Positions 28,300 through 39,900 of a stretch of 64,000 bases of DNA are shown in pieces. Position 1 is the stretch's first letter. Every line of letters begins with the position of its first letter. The stretch lies in the NCBI GenBank assembly GCA_037013685.1, contig CM072896.1:14147444-14211443 (forward strand), read 5' to 3'. The notes beneath the pieces were generated by a model, which saw nothing but the letters and a program-made list of their open reading frames with translations, was not told the DNA's origin and did no database searches. Position numbers and translations under genes: made by a program. This stretch comes from Acridotheres tristis. Taxonomy: Eukaryota > Chordata > Aves > Passeriformes > Sturnidae.

Positions 28300-28570
28300 T
28301 TTTCAAAGCAAATCTAATTACTCTTCTTAATACAATTGCCTTAGTTCAAGGGACTGGATTAAGATGCAAAAAACAAGTTGCAAGCAGATCATTTTGCATG
28401 TAAATTACTAAAATTACTAACGTTTCTTTTGCAAATATTTCATACGGATTTTTAGTTAAACAATTAAAAAATGAACTGCTTTTCCGAGCCACTTTCAGTA
28501 ATATCTGTCGACACTTAGCAAAATACCTCAGGCTGAAAACCTCCAAATGGTAAACAAATAAATGTATTTA
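28300..28570. promoter_or_regulatory. AT-rich candidate conserved non-coding element with octamer-like words
   Basis: ATTTTGCATGTAAATTACTA resembles overlapping POU octamer variants. TTTTGCAAATATTTC and TTAGTTAAACAATTAAAAAA follow within 100 bp. It is located about 3.8 kb before exon 4. Regulatory function is inferred. Confidence 0.22.
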
Positions 28571-30059
28571 TTTACTTTGTATGCAAAAATAATTCAGTCA
28601 AAGACATAGTTCACATTGAGTTAAATTGAGAGAATCTTTTTTTCCTACAGATCACAAGCATAATCTTTAATGAGAAGAACTGATGGGCTGTCTGAATGAG
28701 CTGAGTTCATGACAGTCCTGACAAGGGACCTTTGTGGACTTTGTGCAGAAAATAGAGTCACTGTTTATTTCTTTGTTTAAAGACTGAAAAAAGACTGGTA
28801 GTTAAAAGATAGAAGCCATCTGTCCTCTCACTGTCTTGTACATGGTCATGCTATTTCAATCAAGGAGAGAGTTGGAAAAATAATTGAGTGGGACTTGTTA
28901 TAACCTTGTTTCCAAAGGTCCCTGCAGCAAGTGGGGAAGCGAAGGGGTGCTCATGAACCCAGGGCTTTACCATAGTATTGCTTCTGGGACAGGATGTCCT
29001 TATGTCCTGTCAGAAGCACGTGGGGGGCACAGCCTGAGGATCCCTTTGCTGTGTTTACACTCTTTATCTGAGATGAAGAGAAAGTATTGGACTGCCAGTG
29101 TGCCAATCTAGAACATTTCATCAACAGTGAATTTACCTTATAAACAAAACCAGACAAATAAAATAAGCCTAAATCGTGCATGCCCCAAAGGTCTGGTCAG
29201 TAGATTAGCGATTTTTTAAAAATAACCTTCTGTTATCTCAGATTTGTGTCTGTGCAGCAGTGCCTCTACAAACTGCTTTGTTATTGTGAAGTCTGTTCTG
29301 CTCACCTGCACTTCTGTCTTTTTTCCGAGCTCATCTCAGCCCAAGACAACCAGAACAGCAGTTCCCACCTGATTCAGCATAATTGCACAATTAATTTTGA
29401 CAGTGAAGCTTGTGGAGAGGTTCTGCCGTTAATATCCCAATAGCCTTTTGTTATAGGTAGCCTCAAAGCTGACAGCAAGAGGCTTGTGATGAAACTAAAT
29501 GATGCAGTGTAATTGAAGGCTGGCCATGGGGCACCAAGAAGACACCAGTGAAGAAAAACATAAGGGTTTGCATGTTAATGAGATTTAGAGGACACTAAAA
29601 ATCCTCAGTGTTTGGGAGAGTGACCTGTGTCCTGCTCCTCTGCCCTGTCTCCTCTCTGGTCATATGGTTCTTTCTTCATCCTCTTGCTCCTTGTGTCAAG
29701 TCCACAGAGATTTCTGCTGCTCAGACCAGTGAGGAGCCTGGGACATGTCAGTTTGGTGGCAGGATGAGCAGTGTCCCATGGGTGTCTGTCTCCACATGGC
29801 ACAGTTGTTGCTGGTGAGATGATGTACGTAAGTAGAAGGGTAATAGTGGATAAACTCAGTATTGTTTAACTAGAATTTAGCTGTCAAATCTGTGGGTTTT
29901 CTAAGCTGCTGAATGGACAGAGCTGGGGTGTTCCATAGTAGTGTTGCCATGGTTCATATCCTGATGTGCTTTTTCAACTGAATTACGGGAGATGAGGAAT
30001 CAACCAGCCAACTCACCAAAGGAATGGGATGCTTTTGTTTGCTTGTGGGGGAACATAAA

Positions 30060-30400
30060 CATTTAAAGGAAATCAATAGGTTTTTCTTTATTTTTTCAAA
30101 ATCTTCATTACTTTGATGTCTTTACATGCATTTGCTTTGCAATAATGTAAGAATTTTGTTGGTTTATTGGTACAAGTGGGTATACAATACTGCATCTGCT
30201 TTTATGAACTACTGCTGCTTGTCATAAAATATTATACTGCAGTAATTATAAAACAAATATTGGGCTGAAAACTTAATTTGCAATAACTTTTAATTAAAAT
30301 CTCTCCCTTTTTTTCTTTGCGAAACTACATTTTCAAAATGCATTAGCTTTTATATTTCTTTTTCATTGAAAATAGTCTTAGTTCCATTTTAGGTCAAGTT
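30060..30400. promoter_or_regulatory. AT-rich candidate conserved non-coding element
   Basis: This stretch lies about 2 kb before exon 4. It holds CATGCATTTGCTTTGCAATA, TGCAGTAATTATAAAACAAA and AACTTTTAATTAAAATC. It is rich in POU and homeodomain words, lacks tandem repeats and has no open frame of note. It could act on transcription or on exon 4 splicing. Confidence is low. Confidence 0.22.
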
Positions 30401-32256
30401 GGGAGCTATATTTCACAGCCTACCAACCTTTTAGTCCCCCTAAAGGAAATTTTTGTGGTAAGTTTTTAGTGATGGAGTAATGAAGGCGTGGGGAAGGGGA
30501 TTGAGTTGTCCAGTTTGGTTTGAGAGCTGCTGCCTGGCTGGGCTTGGTGCCAGGGAGTGCCCCTGAGCCAGCAGTCCAGAGGCAGCTCCTGCAAACCCAG
30601 CTCCCAGGTGAGCTGTGTGCCCTCCCAGGCAAGACAAAGCCTGGAGATAAAGGGCAGATTTAAGGAACACTTAAACACTGTTCTTTTGGGAAGCTACTTC
30701 AAACACCATTTTATAGTGCTCTAAGTCATCTAGATCTCTCTTGTTTCACTCTCTTTTAGAAATATTTATTTCTCCAGCAAGAAGGAATCCCTTAGATAAG
30801 GCAAAATGGCCCATTTTGCTGATGGTGTTTTTACCTGTGTGGTGCTAATGATTGATGCAAAATGCACGTGTGCAGCACAGCTCTGTGCTTTCTGCTGTGC
30901 TTTATCTTCTGCAGCTTTAAGGCTGCCATTCTCTGCGGGTCTGTTGCACACTGGATTTATTGTCACACCAGCAACACTTCATATAACCCCAGATCGCTTG
31001 GGAACACGTTCCTGAGTGCTGAATGTTCAGAATGTTTGCTCTTAAACAAGGTCTGCAGAAATAACGTGGCATTACTCCAGATGCTGTGCTCAGATGTTGG
31101 TCATGGGTTTTCCATTGGCAAGGTTGCAGAAGCTCCCAAAGACTTGGAAGTGGTGAAGATTTGGGAGGGAGCATCACTTGCCTGTAGAAGCATCTGCCTT
31201 CATTCACAGACCTCAGAAATGCCTTGTCTGGGACCTGTAAGAAGGGATTTATTTTGCTGAAACAGTTTTGCTTCAGAAAATGAATTTTCATTGTGGCTTG
31301 AACTTTTTTTTTTGCAAGGGTAGTTTTTAGAAAATTAATGTGAGAAGTTCTTTGGCCAGGATAAATTTTCTGCTCAATATCAAAGTCTGGGAGCAAAACC
31401 CAACCCACTAACAAGCACATATGACTTACTGAAGGTTTGGGAGCCCACTGTCACAGAATCCTCTGGCCAGCCAGATCTTTTAAGAGGTTTAATGTTTCTC
31501 TGTTGTGAAAATCTTGAATACTGGGACATAACAAGTACTAGTCCTTAGCTGAGTGTAGTTTCGTTCTGAAGATTTCATCCAAAGCCAGCACAAGTGGCAA
31601 AGGCACAGCCACTCCCACAGCCATCACAGGCTCAGGGGATGTCCTGGACAGATCCATCTGTGCTCTGCTCTGGGGCAGGTGTGGAAATGTGTCTTGGTAC
31701 CTGCAGAAATACTTATGGCAGAAATCTTTAAAATTACTTCTTTCTCTTTATTGAAAGATTTCCAGGCTTTGTGCCAGCATTTCCTCACACCGCTTTTGAA
31801 ATTAAATGGCTTACTTGCTTTTATACTCTCATTTCTTTGAATCCTCTTAAATGGTTCAATAATGCCCTTTGCCTCTAAGAATTTGAAGAACCCTCAATAT
31901 CTTAGACAACAAGCATTGTACATTTGCCCATCCCAGGGAAGGTATGTGCAAAGCCAGGGGAAGGCATCCGGAACAGCAAAGCTCTCTCTGCTTCTCAGCT
32001 CTCTTCTTTCTTTTGCTTAGTATTTCAGTCTAAATTCTGGCAAATTTCTGACTTTTCCTGCACATTTTTCATGCCTGTTCACTGTAGGCTGTTTTGCAAT
32101 CCACAGCTCTACCAGGGAAGAAGAGCCTTGCCTTTCAGCCCAGAGTTAGATGGGTGTTATTGCTGGGAGCCAGCACTGCTGATACTTCTTGTTTTCTGTT
32201 GTCAACTGTAATGTGTGTATAACTCAGTGATGCCTAATTTAAAAGATCAGTAATTA

Positions 32257-32300
32257 ATTCTTCCATTGCTTTTTCTTCTTCTCTCTTTCTCTTACTGCAG
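32257..32300 (+). promoter_or_regulatory. FGF12: Intron 3 branch region, polypyrimidine tract and 3' splice site
   Basis: A long, nearly pure pyrimidine tract runs from about 32259 to 32295 and ends in CTTACTGCAG at 32291-32300. A TTAAT match to the branch-site consensus puts the candidate branch adenosine at 32257, 43 nt before the exon. The tract contains several UCUU and CUCUCU words, which are the known binding preferences of polypyrimidine tract-binding proteins. The splice-site assignment is firm because the exon reads in frame from the next base. PTB regulation is only inferred. Confidence 0.9.
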
Positions 32301-32499
32301 GATGTTTTCACACCAGAGTGCAAATTTAAAGAATCTGTCTTTGAAAACTACTATGTTATTTATTCTTCCACGCTGTACCGGCAGCAAGAATCCGGACGAG
32401 CGTGGTTCCTGGGACTCAATAAAGAAGGTCAAATTATGAAGGGAAACCGAGTGAAAAAAACCAAACCCTCATCACATTTTGTACCCAAACCCATTGAAG
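32301..32499 (+). CDS. FGF12: FGF12 exon 4 (penultimate coding exon), FGF homologous factor 1
   Basis: This exon encodes 66 codons plus one base, starting [12 protein letters not shown], passing through [15 protein letters not shown] and [15 protein letters not shown], and ending VPKPIE. That is the later half of the FGF beta-trefoil core. The residues match my recollection of vertebrate FGF12. The paralogues FGF11, FGF13 and FGF14 share much of this exon, so the assignment rests mainly on the tail in exon 5. FGF homologous factors are intracellular, do not act through classical FGF receptors, and bind the C-terminal domain of voltage-gated sodium channels to tune inactivation. They also bind MAPK8IP2 (IB2). 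The exon is flanked by a strong pyrimidine tract with AG at 32299-32300 and by AAG|GTATGG at its end. It enters in phase 0 and leaves in phase 1. No frameshift or stop is seen, so it looks like a functional locus and not a retrocopy. Confidence 0.96.
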
Positions 32500-32529
32500 G
32501 TATGGAATCTGCCCACTTTCTCCCTCGGT

Positions 32530-32591
32530 GGGGTTTGGGTAGGGGGAGTTAACAGCTTCAGATTTGGGGTTTCTTGTGTGGGAGTGTTGGG
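32530..32591 (+). promoter_or_regulatory. G-run cluster downstream of the intron 4 donor
   Basis: Six runs of three to five G occur at 32530-32533, 32537-32539, 32542-32546, 32566-32569, 32580-32582 and 32589-32591, that is from +31 to +92 of the intron. GGG runs at such positions are known intronic splicing enhancers bound by hnRNP H/F. The runs are seen directly. The role is inferred from position. Confidence 0.45.
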
Positions 32592-34219
32592 CTTCAAGAC
32601 CACAAAGCAAGGAGAAGAAGTGTTTGTAGCACTTCATCTAAGTGCTGGGCTGAACTGTTAGCATTTCCTCTGCTTTCCTTCTAGTCTTAAAGGGGTTTCC
32701 TGGCTTTGGGGTGCTAAAGGATGAATTTGAAAGCCCAGCAGCACAAGAAATCACTGGCAAAAAAAAGCAGACAGCAGTTCCAAAGGAATGTGATGCAGCA
32801 GTGATCATAATGTTGTCTTCTCAGGATTTTGCCAGTGTATTTCATTAGGTTTCCAGTCAGTAGAGGCAGGATTTATCTCACCTGATTTTAGACTTTGGCA
32901 CTCTGTTCATAGTAACAGAAGAAAAATGGGTCCTACCAGCTCAGCTGTGGATATTCTTTATATGCCTAACCTGAGATAACTTAAATCTGGTTTTCCTCAT
33001 GTGTAAAGGCATCCTAGTTAGTCACTGGGGGCTAGAGTTGTTGTCCAGAGTTAGATGGGATGCTGTTATGCGGTCTGTCTTCATCACAGTGTGAGGCTTC
33101 AGTGAAAGTCACGGAGTTGAAATTCTGCCCTCCTACTGATGCCTGTACACTCTCTGAAGTGTGCCTCAGGCTCCTGCCAGGACATTTTGCTTTTTGTGAG
33201 CTGGCCCCTGATAAATGGAGAGATAGCGTGATAAGCCTAGTTCTTAACAGGTAGTAACTTGATTCTGGAAACAACACTAATCTCTTGCTTGGGAAAAGCA
33301 ATACTTTTTGATCCCTAAACTAGGTATGCCTTTCTGACCCCATCTTAGTCCTGCCATTTGTCCCCTTCAGGGACACAGTAGCCTGGAGCTGGCCTTGGCT
33401 GCACAGCTCCGTGCTCCCTCTCACTACCCCATATTGGAGAAAGTTTGAACTGATGCTCTCCTAGCAGGTACCACACACAAGTGGTACAGGCCACAGCTCA
33501 CTCCACACAGCAGTGACTTTTTTAAGAGCTTCCCAGCTCCGGGGTAGGCAGTTGTGAGTGTGAGGAAAAGGCCATCTGAAGCAAAGCATGAGAGAAATTC
33601 AGTGCAGCATTCCCAGAGTATCTGTGCCCTTTGCACAGCGAATGGAAATGTTGAAAGAGCAGAGAAGGGCCTGGAGCTGCTTGTTTTCAACAGCTTCTCT
33701 GCAGCCAGGAACCTTTTGTTGTTTATCTGAGGCATTAGTGGGATTGGTACCCTAAGCCCCTAAGCCCCCTCGTGTTTTGCTAAGGAACAGGCACTGCTTC
33801 AGGCATAGGGTTGGTCACCAGCTTCTCTCTTGCCTTGACCACGAGGAGAGTCTTTTACAAGCACCAACTTTCACAGCTGGGTTTCCACCTCCTTCTGGTA
33901 TTTCTTTGCTGCCTGGCTGGGCATTAACAGTCACCAGTGGGATCCTTTGAATCCAGGCTTCTTTTAAAATCTAGCATTCGTAGTGTCTGCTGAACGACTC
34001 AATAGTTCCCTTCTGCATGCATTAAACTAGGCCATTCCTGTGGCTCTCCTCATGGAAAGCCTTGCCTTAACAGAGCTGCCTGACCCACAGCAGAGATCTC
34101 ATTTCAGCAAATGCCACTCTGGCTTTCATTTTGAATAACCCAGCCCAGCCCTAGAGCTTCCCTTTCCTGCAGTTGCATCCTCCCACACTTGCTTCAATCA
34201 CAGCTGTCACATAACCTCC

Positions 34220-34535
34220 CGAGCGAGTGAGTGCTTTGGAAGTTGGCAGCCAAATTAAGGGCTCCTCCACTTCTTCCCTCCTCCACATGCTTTGCAGTCA
34301 GGCTTTGTGAGCGCTGCTGCATCAAAGAGCTGGCAGTCTCCCAAGCCAAGGCACGTGTCAGCTTCCCCGAGCATTCAGCTGTCTGGGACTGTGACTCCAG
34401 ACGGAGGACTCTGTTCCCAAGCCCAAGATTCATTGTGGGTAGCAGAGGCTTGCGGGGAGGGTTGGAGTAAAACGCGCTCATCTCCACGTGACTTCTCTGC
34501 ACCGCATCCGTCACAGTCCCCGTGAGCAGAGCTCG
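34220..34535. promoter_or_regulatory. CpG-enriched patch with CACGTG E-boxes in intron 4
   Basis: I count 14 CpG in about 315 bp, eight of them in 34452-34534, in a window where CpG is otherwise rare. Canonical E-boxes (CACGTG) lie at 34352-34357 and 34485-34490, and a third at 34777-34782 just outside. This could be an intragenic enhancer, a small orphan CpG island or an alternative promoter. It is too small and only moderately GC-rich, so a classical promoter island is not claimed. Confidence 0.35.
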
Positions 34536-36265
34536 CAAGCAGAGATGTTACAGAAAAGGGGCAATTCCTACCCTGTTTTAACAGTTTCTTTCTCTTTGTT
34601 ATGACTCCAAGGAAATACTCAAAGCACTCTCTTGCTGTATTTGCATGTTGTTTCTGCAGAATGCTGTGGCTTGCCCCAGTGTGTGGGCTGTGCTGCTTAT
34701 TCTGGACGCAGCTTCCATCCACAGTCACACCCCCAGGTTTCCTGTTGCTGGGTACCACCACCAGCATTAGCCCTGCCACGTGATGGCTGGCACAGGAATG
34801 TGTGTGCAAGGAGGAATCTGCTCCCCCTGGGAAGGAGAGGTGCCACATCCATTGCTAGGAATCACTTCACCTACCAGTCAATGGCAGTTATCTGAGATGA
34901 AGCTTCCCAGTTGTTTCTGATGTACAGAAAAATTATGCAGCATTTTAGTGAAGAGAGTGTTCACAGGGAAGGGAAACAGAAAAAACCCCAGATTGCTCCC
35001 CAAGCTCATTTGATTCCTGTTGCTTATTTCTTCTCTCTGAATTCAGAAGTCTCCTTGAAATAGCAAATGGACAGCAAACTAATACATAAATAAGAAATAT
35101 CTTCACAGGTAATTTCTAAGTACTCACAGGAGCACATATGCATATATACACAGTGGTATCTGTGTATGGATGTGTATCTATGGCTTTTATCAGCTATGGC
35201 TTTCTGCTGTGCTAAACACTCAAGAGTGTATGACTCACGTAGATTGGCAGGATCCTGGAGGTATTTTGTACAAAATTCAGTAGATACCAACTGGAAAAGT
35301 TTTGGGTTTTGGTCGGTAGGAGGTATTTTTAGTTTAGTGTAGGTAGGATTTGTTTGTTTTTGGAAATAAGATTAAGCTTGATCAATATGAAAGCACAAAA
35401 AACTTAGTAAGTAATAACAGGGGAGACGTTGAGTTCCTCTCCCATCTGTGCACAAGCGAAGCCAAGGCAAACAGCCTGGTCGGCAGCAGTTGATGTACTG
35501 TGTGCTGCTAGTTTTGCTTCAAAACACACATACGCAACACATTTCTTTTGATATTTTTATTTCTGATTACTGATTATTCGAGCTAAGTGAGCCCTAAAGG
35601 GAAGACATCAAGATTGAACTAAGGCTGCACAAGAAATGAGCTTGAGTATAATTGTCACTTAGACAACAAGCAATCTTTTAGAGAAATTTCGTCTCTTAGT
35701 GTCTGTAATGATTAGTGCTGGAACAACCCTACCATCTACAGTGCCTTTTGTTCTTCAAAATATCCAAATCCATCTCAGTGTGAGACGTTTCCAGTCATTT
35801 AAATATTATCAGATGCTTACTGTGGATATGCTCTGTTACTTGTATTCCTTCTCCTTGAAGACATCATTTTCAAATGTAACTCTCCCAAAGAGTTACATTT
35901 CCTCTCTCTCCTGACCCAAACAAGAAGACGTTTAGGGTGGCAAATCTGGCCACAGAAGCAGAAAACTTCTTCCAAGTCAGCAGAGCAGTCTCTAACTCTT
36001 GAATTTATGGTGCTTCAGCCCTCATGATGTGAACATGTCTCAGATACAAAGGTGACCTGTTAATGGCTAGTCTGGATTAATTTATTACCACTGATGAGTA
36101 TCCAAGCAGCCAGATCTTTCCCAGTGTCATTCCTCAGGGAAATAACATCCAAGTTTTGTTAAGGCAGAGTCCTCAGATGTTGTAAAGTACAAGACACTGT
36201 TAACTAGGAAAATGCAGTAGGCCTTGTGAAAATGCTTCAAAGGTATCACCTTAATACATAAAGCA

Positions 36266-36530
36266 TAGAGTCATAGAAGTCTTGGGTTGGAAAGGACCTT
36301 AAACAGCATCTCCTCAGATCAGGCTGTTCAGGACCTCATCCACCCTTGTCCTGGACACTCCAGGGATGGAGCATCTACAGCTTCTCTGGGCAACCTGTGC
36401 CAGTGCCTCACTGCCCTCACAGAAAAGAATTTCTTCCTAATGTCTAACCTAAATCTCTCCTTTTTCAGTTTAAAAATGTTCTCCCTTGTCCTATTACTAC
36501 CCACCCATGTAAAATGTCACTTTTCCAACA
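36266..36530 (-). mobile_element. CR1 LINE fragment, 3' end, in FGF12 intron 4
   Basis: The + strand reads as the reverse complement of a CR1 3' end. It starts AGTCATAGAAG, TTGGGTTGGAAAGGACC, then GACACTCCAGGGATGGAGCA, TTCTCTGGGCAACCTGTGCC, AAGAATTTCTTCCTAATGTC and CTCCCTTGTCCTATTACTAC. This order is the well-known CR1 3' region of bird genomes, so the element itself lies on the minus strand with its 3' end near 36266. It is 5'-truncated, as nearly all CR1 copies are, and the match fades after about 36530. It is diverged from the usual consensus, so not a recent insertion. It encodes nothing. The overlapping 133-codon open frame is a chance frame over the repeat. Confidence 0.9.
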
Positions 36531-37869
36531 TCTTAAAAAGTATTCTTAGAAAATCAAACCTCAAAATCTCCACACTCTGTAGGTCTTTGCTAACACAGCT
36601 CCTCTCTTGGGTCTCTCTTCCAGGTAGGCAGGCTTTGGTATGTTTTCTGTCCCACACTAACTCACTTGTTCATCTATCAGACTCTTGATCATCTTATTAG
36701 ATGGCAAACGTGATGCATTTTAACCATGACTTTGCTTGGCTTTTTGCCTCCTGTGCTGCCTTTCTTATCTGAACACTGTGATTCTACCTGGCAGCATCCT
36801 TCACATTTTACCACCAGATAGACACGAGCTCACATGCCTCTGAAATGCATCTGCTGGGATTTAGAACATGGTAATTAGAGGCAGAAAACGAGGGTGCCTA
36901 ATCACTCACTCCCTGGTGCCCCTGAGTGCTGCTGCTCAGGCAATTAACTCCCTGCACTGAAGCATTGGCAAATACAGGCACTCGAGCTGATAGCGACACC
37001 CAGAGCTGTGGTATCTCTGAGCTGCTACCAGAGGATGTGCTTCCAGCCCTGCCCAGATCCAGCCAGGCACATCAGGCATATGGTGATCCTGCAGGGCTGC
37101 CCACCTGCTGAATGGCAACTTGGAAAAATTTTGGTTCCTCCTGACTCACAAGGGTCTGGGGCAAAGAAAGACACAATGTGGAGATGGATAGATGGGAAAT
37201 ATTTAATGTGCTTAATAAGCTTTTTGCTGTATTCTAGAGACAGGAATTGGAGTTTGTTGCATCCCCTGAACCTCCTCAACTTGCAGTGATGCCAAGTGAG
37301 AAGTGCTAGGGTCAGGACCCAAAACGATGCTTCCCAAACTCAGGCAGTGCCTGATGCCCAGGGTGATTTCAGTGTCATCATGTGGGTGGTGTGCCAGTGC
37401 CGTGTCTGGGAAGCAGAAATGAGAGAGGGATCCTGTGCCAGCCTGTAGGCAAGAGTTTGAGCTTTTTCTGGGTGACAGGCAGCCCCTTCCACCCCTTTGC
37501 CTTCAGGAAGTATGGTCCCTGCCACCCCCTTCCTCCTCACTTGTACCCTCAGTCTCCTTCCTAATTGGTGAATTTGTTCTTTGTGCAAATTTTTCCCTTG
37601 TGCTTGTGAGTGGCAGGCACTGCTGGTTCGCAGGGGAGCAGGGAATCGAAAGCCACAAGAACCAGACGTGGGCACAGCTCCACTGCATTCACCCCCTTCC
37701 ATTAATGCTTGCAGCTCTTCAGCAGATCAAGCTAACAGCACTTTCCAATTAAAGCATGAATATGGATGTGTTGATTGGAATCTGGGGCATAGGAGCTGAT
37801 TATCTGATTGAAACTCCAAAGCATTAGCTTGGTTTCCAGACATTAAGGGCTGTATTTGGCTTGGTGTGT

Positions 37870-37886
37870 GGGTGTGGGTGGGTGGG
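37870..37886 (+). other. G-quadruplex motif in intron 4
   Basis: Four GGG runs at 37870-37872, 37876-37878, 37880-37882 and 37884-37886, with loops of 3, 1 and 1 nt, satisfy the usual quadruplex pattern with short loops, which favour stability. It is on the transcribed-sense strand, so it could form in the pre-mRNA as well as in DNA. Confidence 0.7.
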
Positions 37887-39709
37887 AGAAGCAAGGCAAA
37901 GCAGGGAGGGAACTCTTGTTCTAGCTGAATTGCTCATGCTTGCAACGCTCCTTGTGCTGTGTGCTCCAGCAAGCATCCGGGCATGACTGTCACACTGCTG
38001 CTGCTTTACCTCGGTGCAGGTGACAGGGAACTGTGTCTACACACACACATACACACAGAGGGATCCCAGAGAGAACTGCCAGTGAGTGCTGCAAGTTCTC
38101 GACCCTAAAGATGTACTCTCAAAGCTGGGAAGATATGGGCATTCACAACAGTCCATTTGCAAACACCCCCTCCCCAGTCCGTGACTAACATCTCCCTGTG
38201 TGAGTCACGCTCAGACTTCCTCAGTACAAAGAGGAACAAGCTGCAGTCCAGGAGCCTCTGTTGCACAACATATTGGGCTGTCCTTGAAGCCCTGTGCCTG
38301 TGCAGATGTAGGTGTACACACCTGTGTGCCACAGTGGAGGTTTACAGCCCCTGCTGAGCCATGGCCACAGCTCAGCACGTGTGCACAAGCCTCTTGAGTA
38401 GAAGAATATCCAGGCATGTCTTGTGCATGATGCCATGTAAGTACTGTATACACTGATCCTGTAGGTGTATCTAAATACTGAAAATATGCTTGTCCTATAC
38501 TGCTACAGATTTTCTGGCATGGGCTGTTGGCACAGCCTGTCTGGTACAGAGGCTTTGACAGCTCTGTCTGAAAAGCTCAGTGTGAGCAATCTCCAGGTAT
38601 GCCCCACAACAGTATTTGTATCTTGCACTAGACTGGAAGATAAACTTAGAATTCCTGCCCTATTTGCTTGCCCAGTACAGGATTTCCTTCATTTGTAGCT
38701 GCAAATGTTGTTTACTTCTGTAGCCCGGTTTATATTCTTTACTCAGTGGGCCTTGTTAGCAGCTCAAGGTTTTTGCCCAAAGGCCATGGTGAGAGGCAGA
38801 GAGTTGAGGAGAGGCAGCGTGCTGTGGTGCTGCTGCAGCATTCACCCGTGCTCAGTCCTTGTGGTTAAGCATCTGGCCCAGCCTGATGGGTTATTTGAAA
38901 TGGGGGGGAGTGAGATGAGCTTGGTGCATGCAGCTGTCTGGGGGAAGAACTCAGGGAGGTCCCTCCAGCTCCAGCCTGGCACCAGAGAAATCAGGATGAA
39001 GGCAACAGTGCACTTGAGACAAAATTTTGTGTATGGAACGTCAGGGGAAATGGCAGGGGCACTGGGACAGCACTGGCACAAATACATAATTCTGCTGGGC
39101 AGACGTCACATCTGAGAATAAGGTGAGTCACAGAAGTGATGCACACTCTCAGTGTACAAAGACTCTTTTCTTACAGGGTAAGAAATCCCAAGGGCACAGG
39201 TTTTCCTCAGTTGTTAACCATTTCATACTTTCTTTAGGATTTCATTGGGTACTTTGCCACAACAGGCAAATTCACCATCACCAGGTTGTTGAGTGACACT
39301 CTCCAAGGTGTGAGGGGCAGCTCAGGAGTGAGAGGGGATGTGAGAGCCCTTCTCCATCTGTTGCTGCCATGCTACACATTTTCCTTGCAGCATGCAGAGA
39401 GCATCCATTGTCTGGACCTTATGGGCAGTCCTGGCAGGGCTCATCCTGGCCCAGACCCATGGGACAACTCCTTCATTTTTTCTTTTTTTCTAATTTTCAT
39501 GAAAAAGATGGCTCCAGTAGCAATAACAGTTTGCAGAGCAGTATGTCCTTTCAGCCTTGCTGGGAGGCTCAGTGTGTGTGTTTAAACTGCTTTTATGAAA
39601 GCCTTGCATGAAAAATACTCTATGGGAAAAGTAATATTTTTCACTGCTCATATATTCAATTCAGTATCCCTCCTATTAATACACAGTTGACTGCACTTTA
39701 TCTCTGTCC

Positions 39710-39900
39710 TGTATTGTTGCACAGTGCTGTAACTGTTTATTTAGTCAGGAGTAAAAGTGCAGAGCAATAATGTCATTTTCAGCCTGCCTCTAATTGCTGG
39801 GATTTATTTGCAAATCAAGGGAGATTATAGATGCAAACACTTAGTTTGCCTTTTCATACATGGGGTGGTTTTTTGTCATTTCTTCAGATAATTTTAAAGT
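39710..39900. promoter_or_regulatory. Candidate conserved non-coding element in intron 4
   Basis: This non-repetitive stretch contains GCAATAATGTCATTTTCAGC, CTCTAATTGCTGGGATTTA and TTTGCAAATCAAGGGAG. The look is that of conserved intronic DNA, 1.2 kb before the last exon. It cannot be confirmed without alignment. Confidence 0.18.

Larger units (their letters stand above)
1..32300 (+). other. FGF12: FGF12 intron 3 (3' part, upstream end outside window)
   Basis: This stretch precedes a clear FGF12 exon and ends in a canonical acceptor at 32300, so it is read as the 3' part of the large intron before the penultimate exon. I searched by eye for the preceding FGF12 exon, which encodes the LFNLIPVGLR and AMNGEGYLYSS parts of the trefoil core, and did not find it. 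That exon should lie upstream of position 1. Open frames here reach at most 165-167 codons and look like chance frames: they resemble no known family and show no consistent splice-linked reading. The contents I can name are two poly-T tracts, an ACCT repeat, short tandem duplications, inverted repeats and some AT-rich stretches, each listed separately. The rest is unremarkable unique sequence. An alternative small exon or non-coding RNA cannot be excluded by reading alone. Confidence 0.85.

Noticed and set aside
30917..31420. 167-codon open frame on the minus strand, longest in the window
   Set aside because: It has no recognisable domain and lies inside an FGF12 intron. Its length is expected by chance in 64 kb of six-frame sequence, and it has overlapping frames on the other strand.
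31451..31470. TCACAGAATC as another CR1 3' end
   Set aside because: The following bases lack the TTGGGTTGGAA core, so the similarity is limited to a common 10-mer.
1..32300. Search for FGF12 exon 3 or an alternative first exon
   Set aside because: No stretch encoding the LFNLIPVGLR or NGEGYLYSS parts or a known FGF12 first exon was seen. These exons should be upstream of the window.
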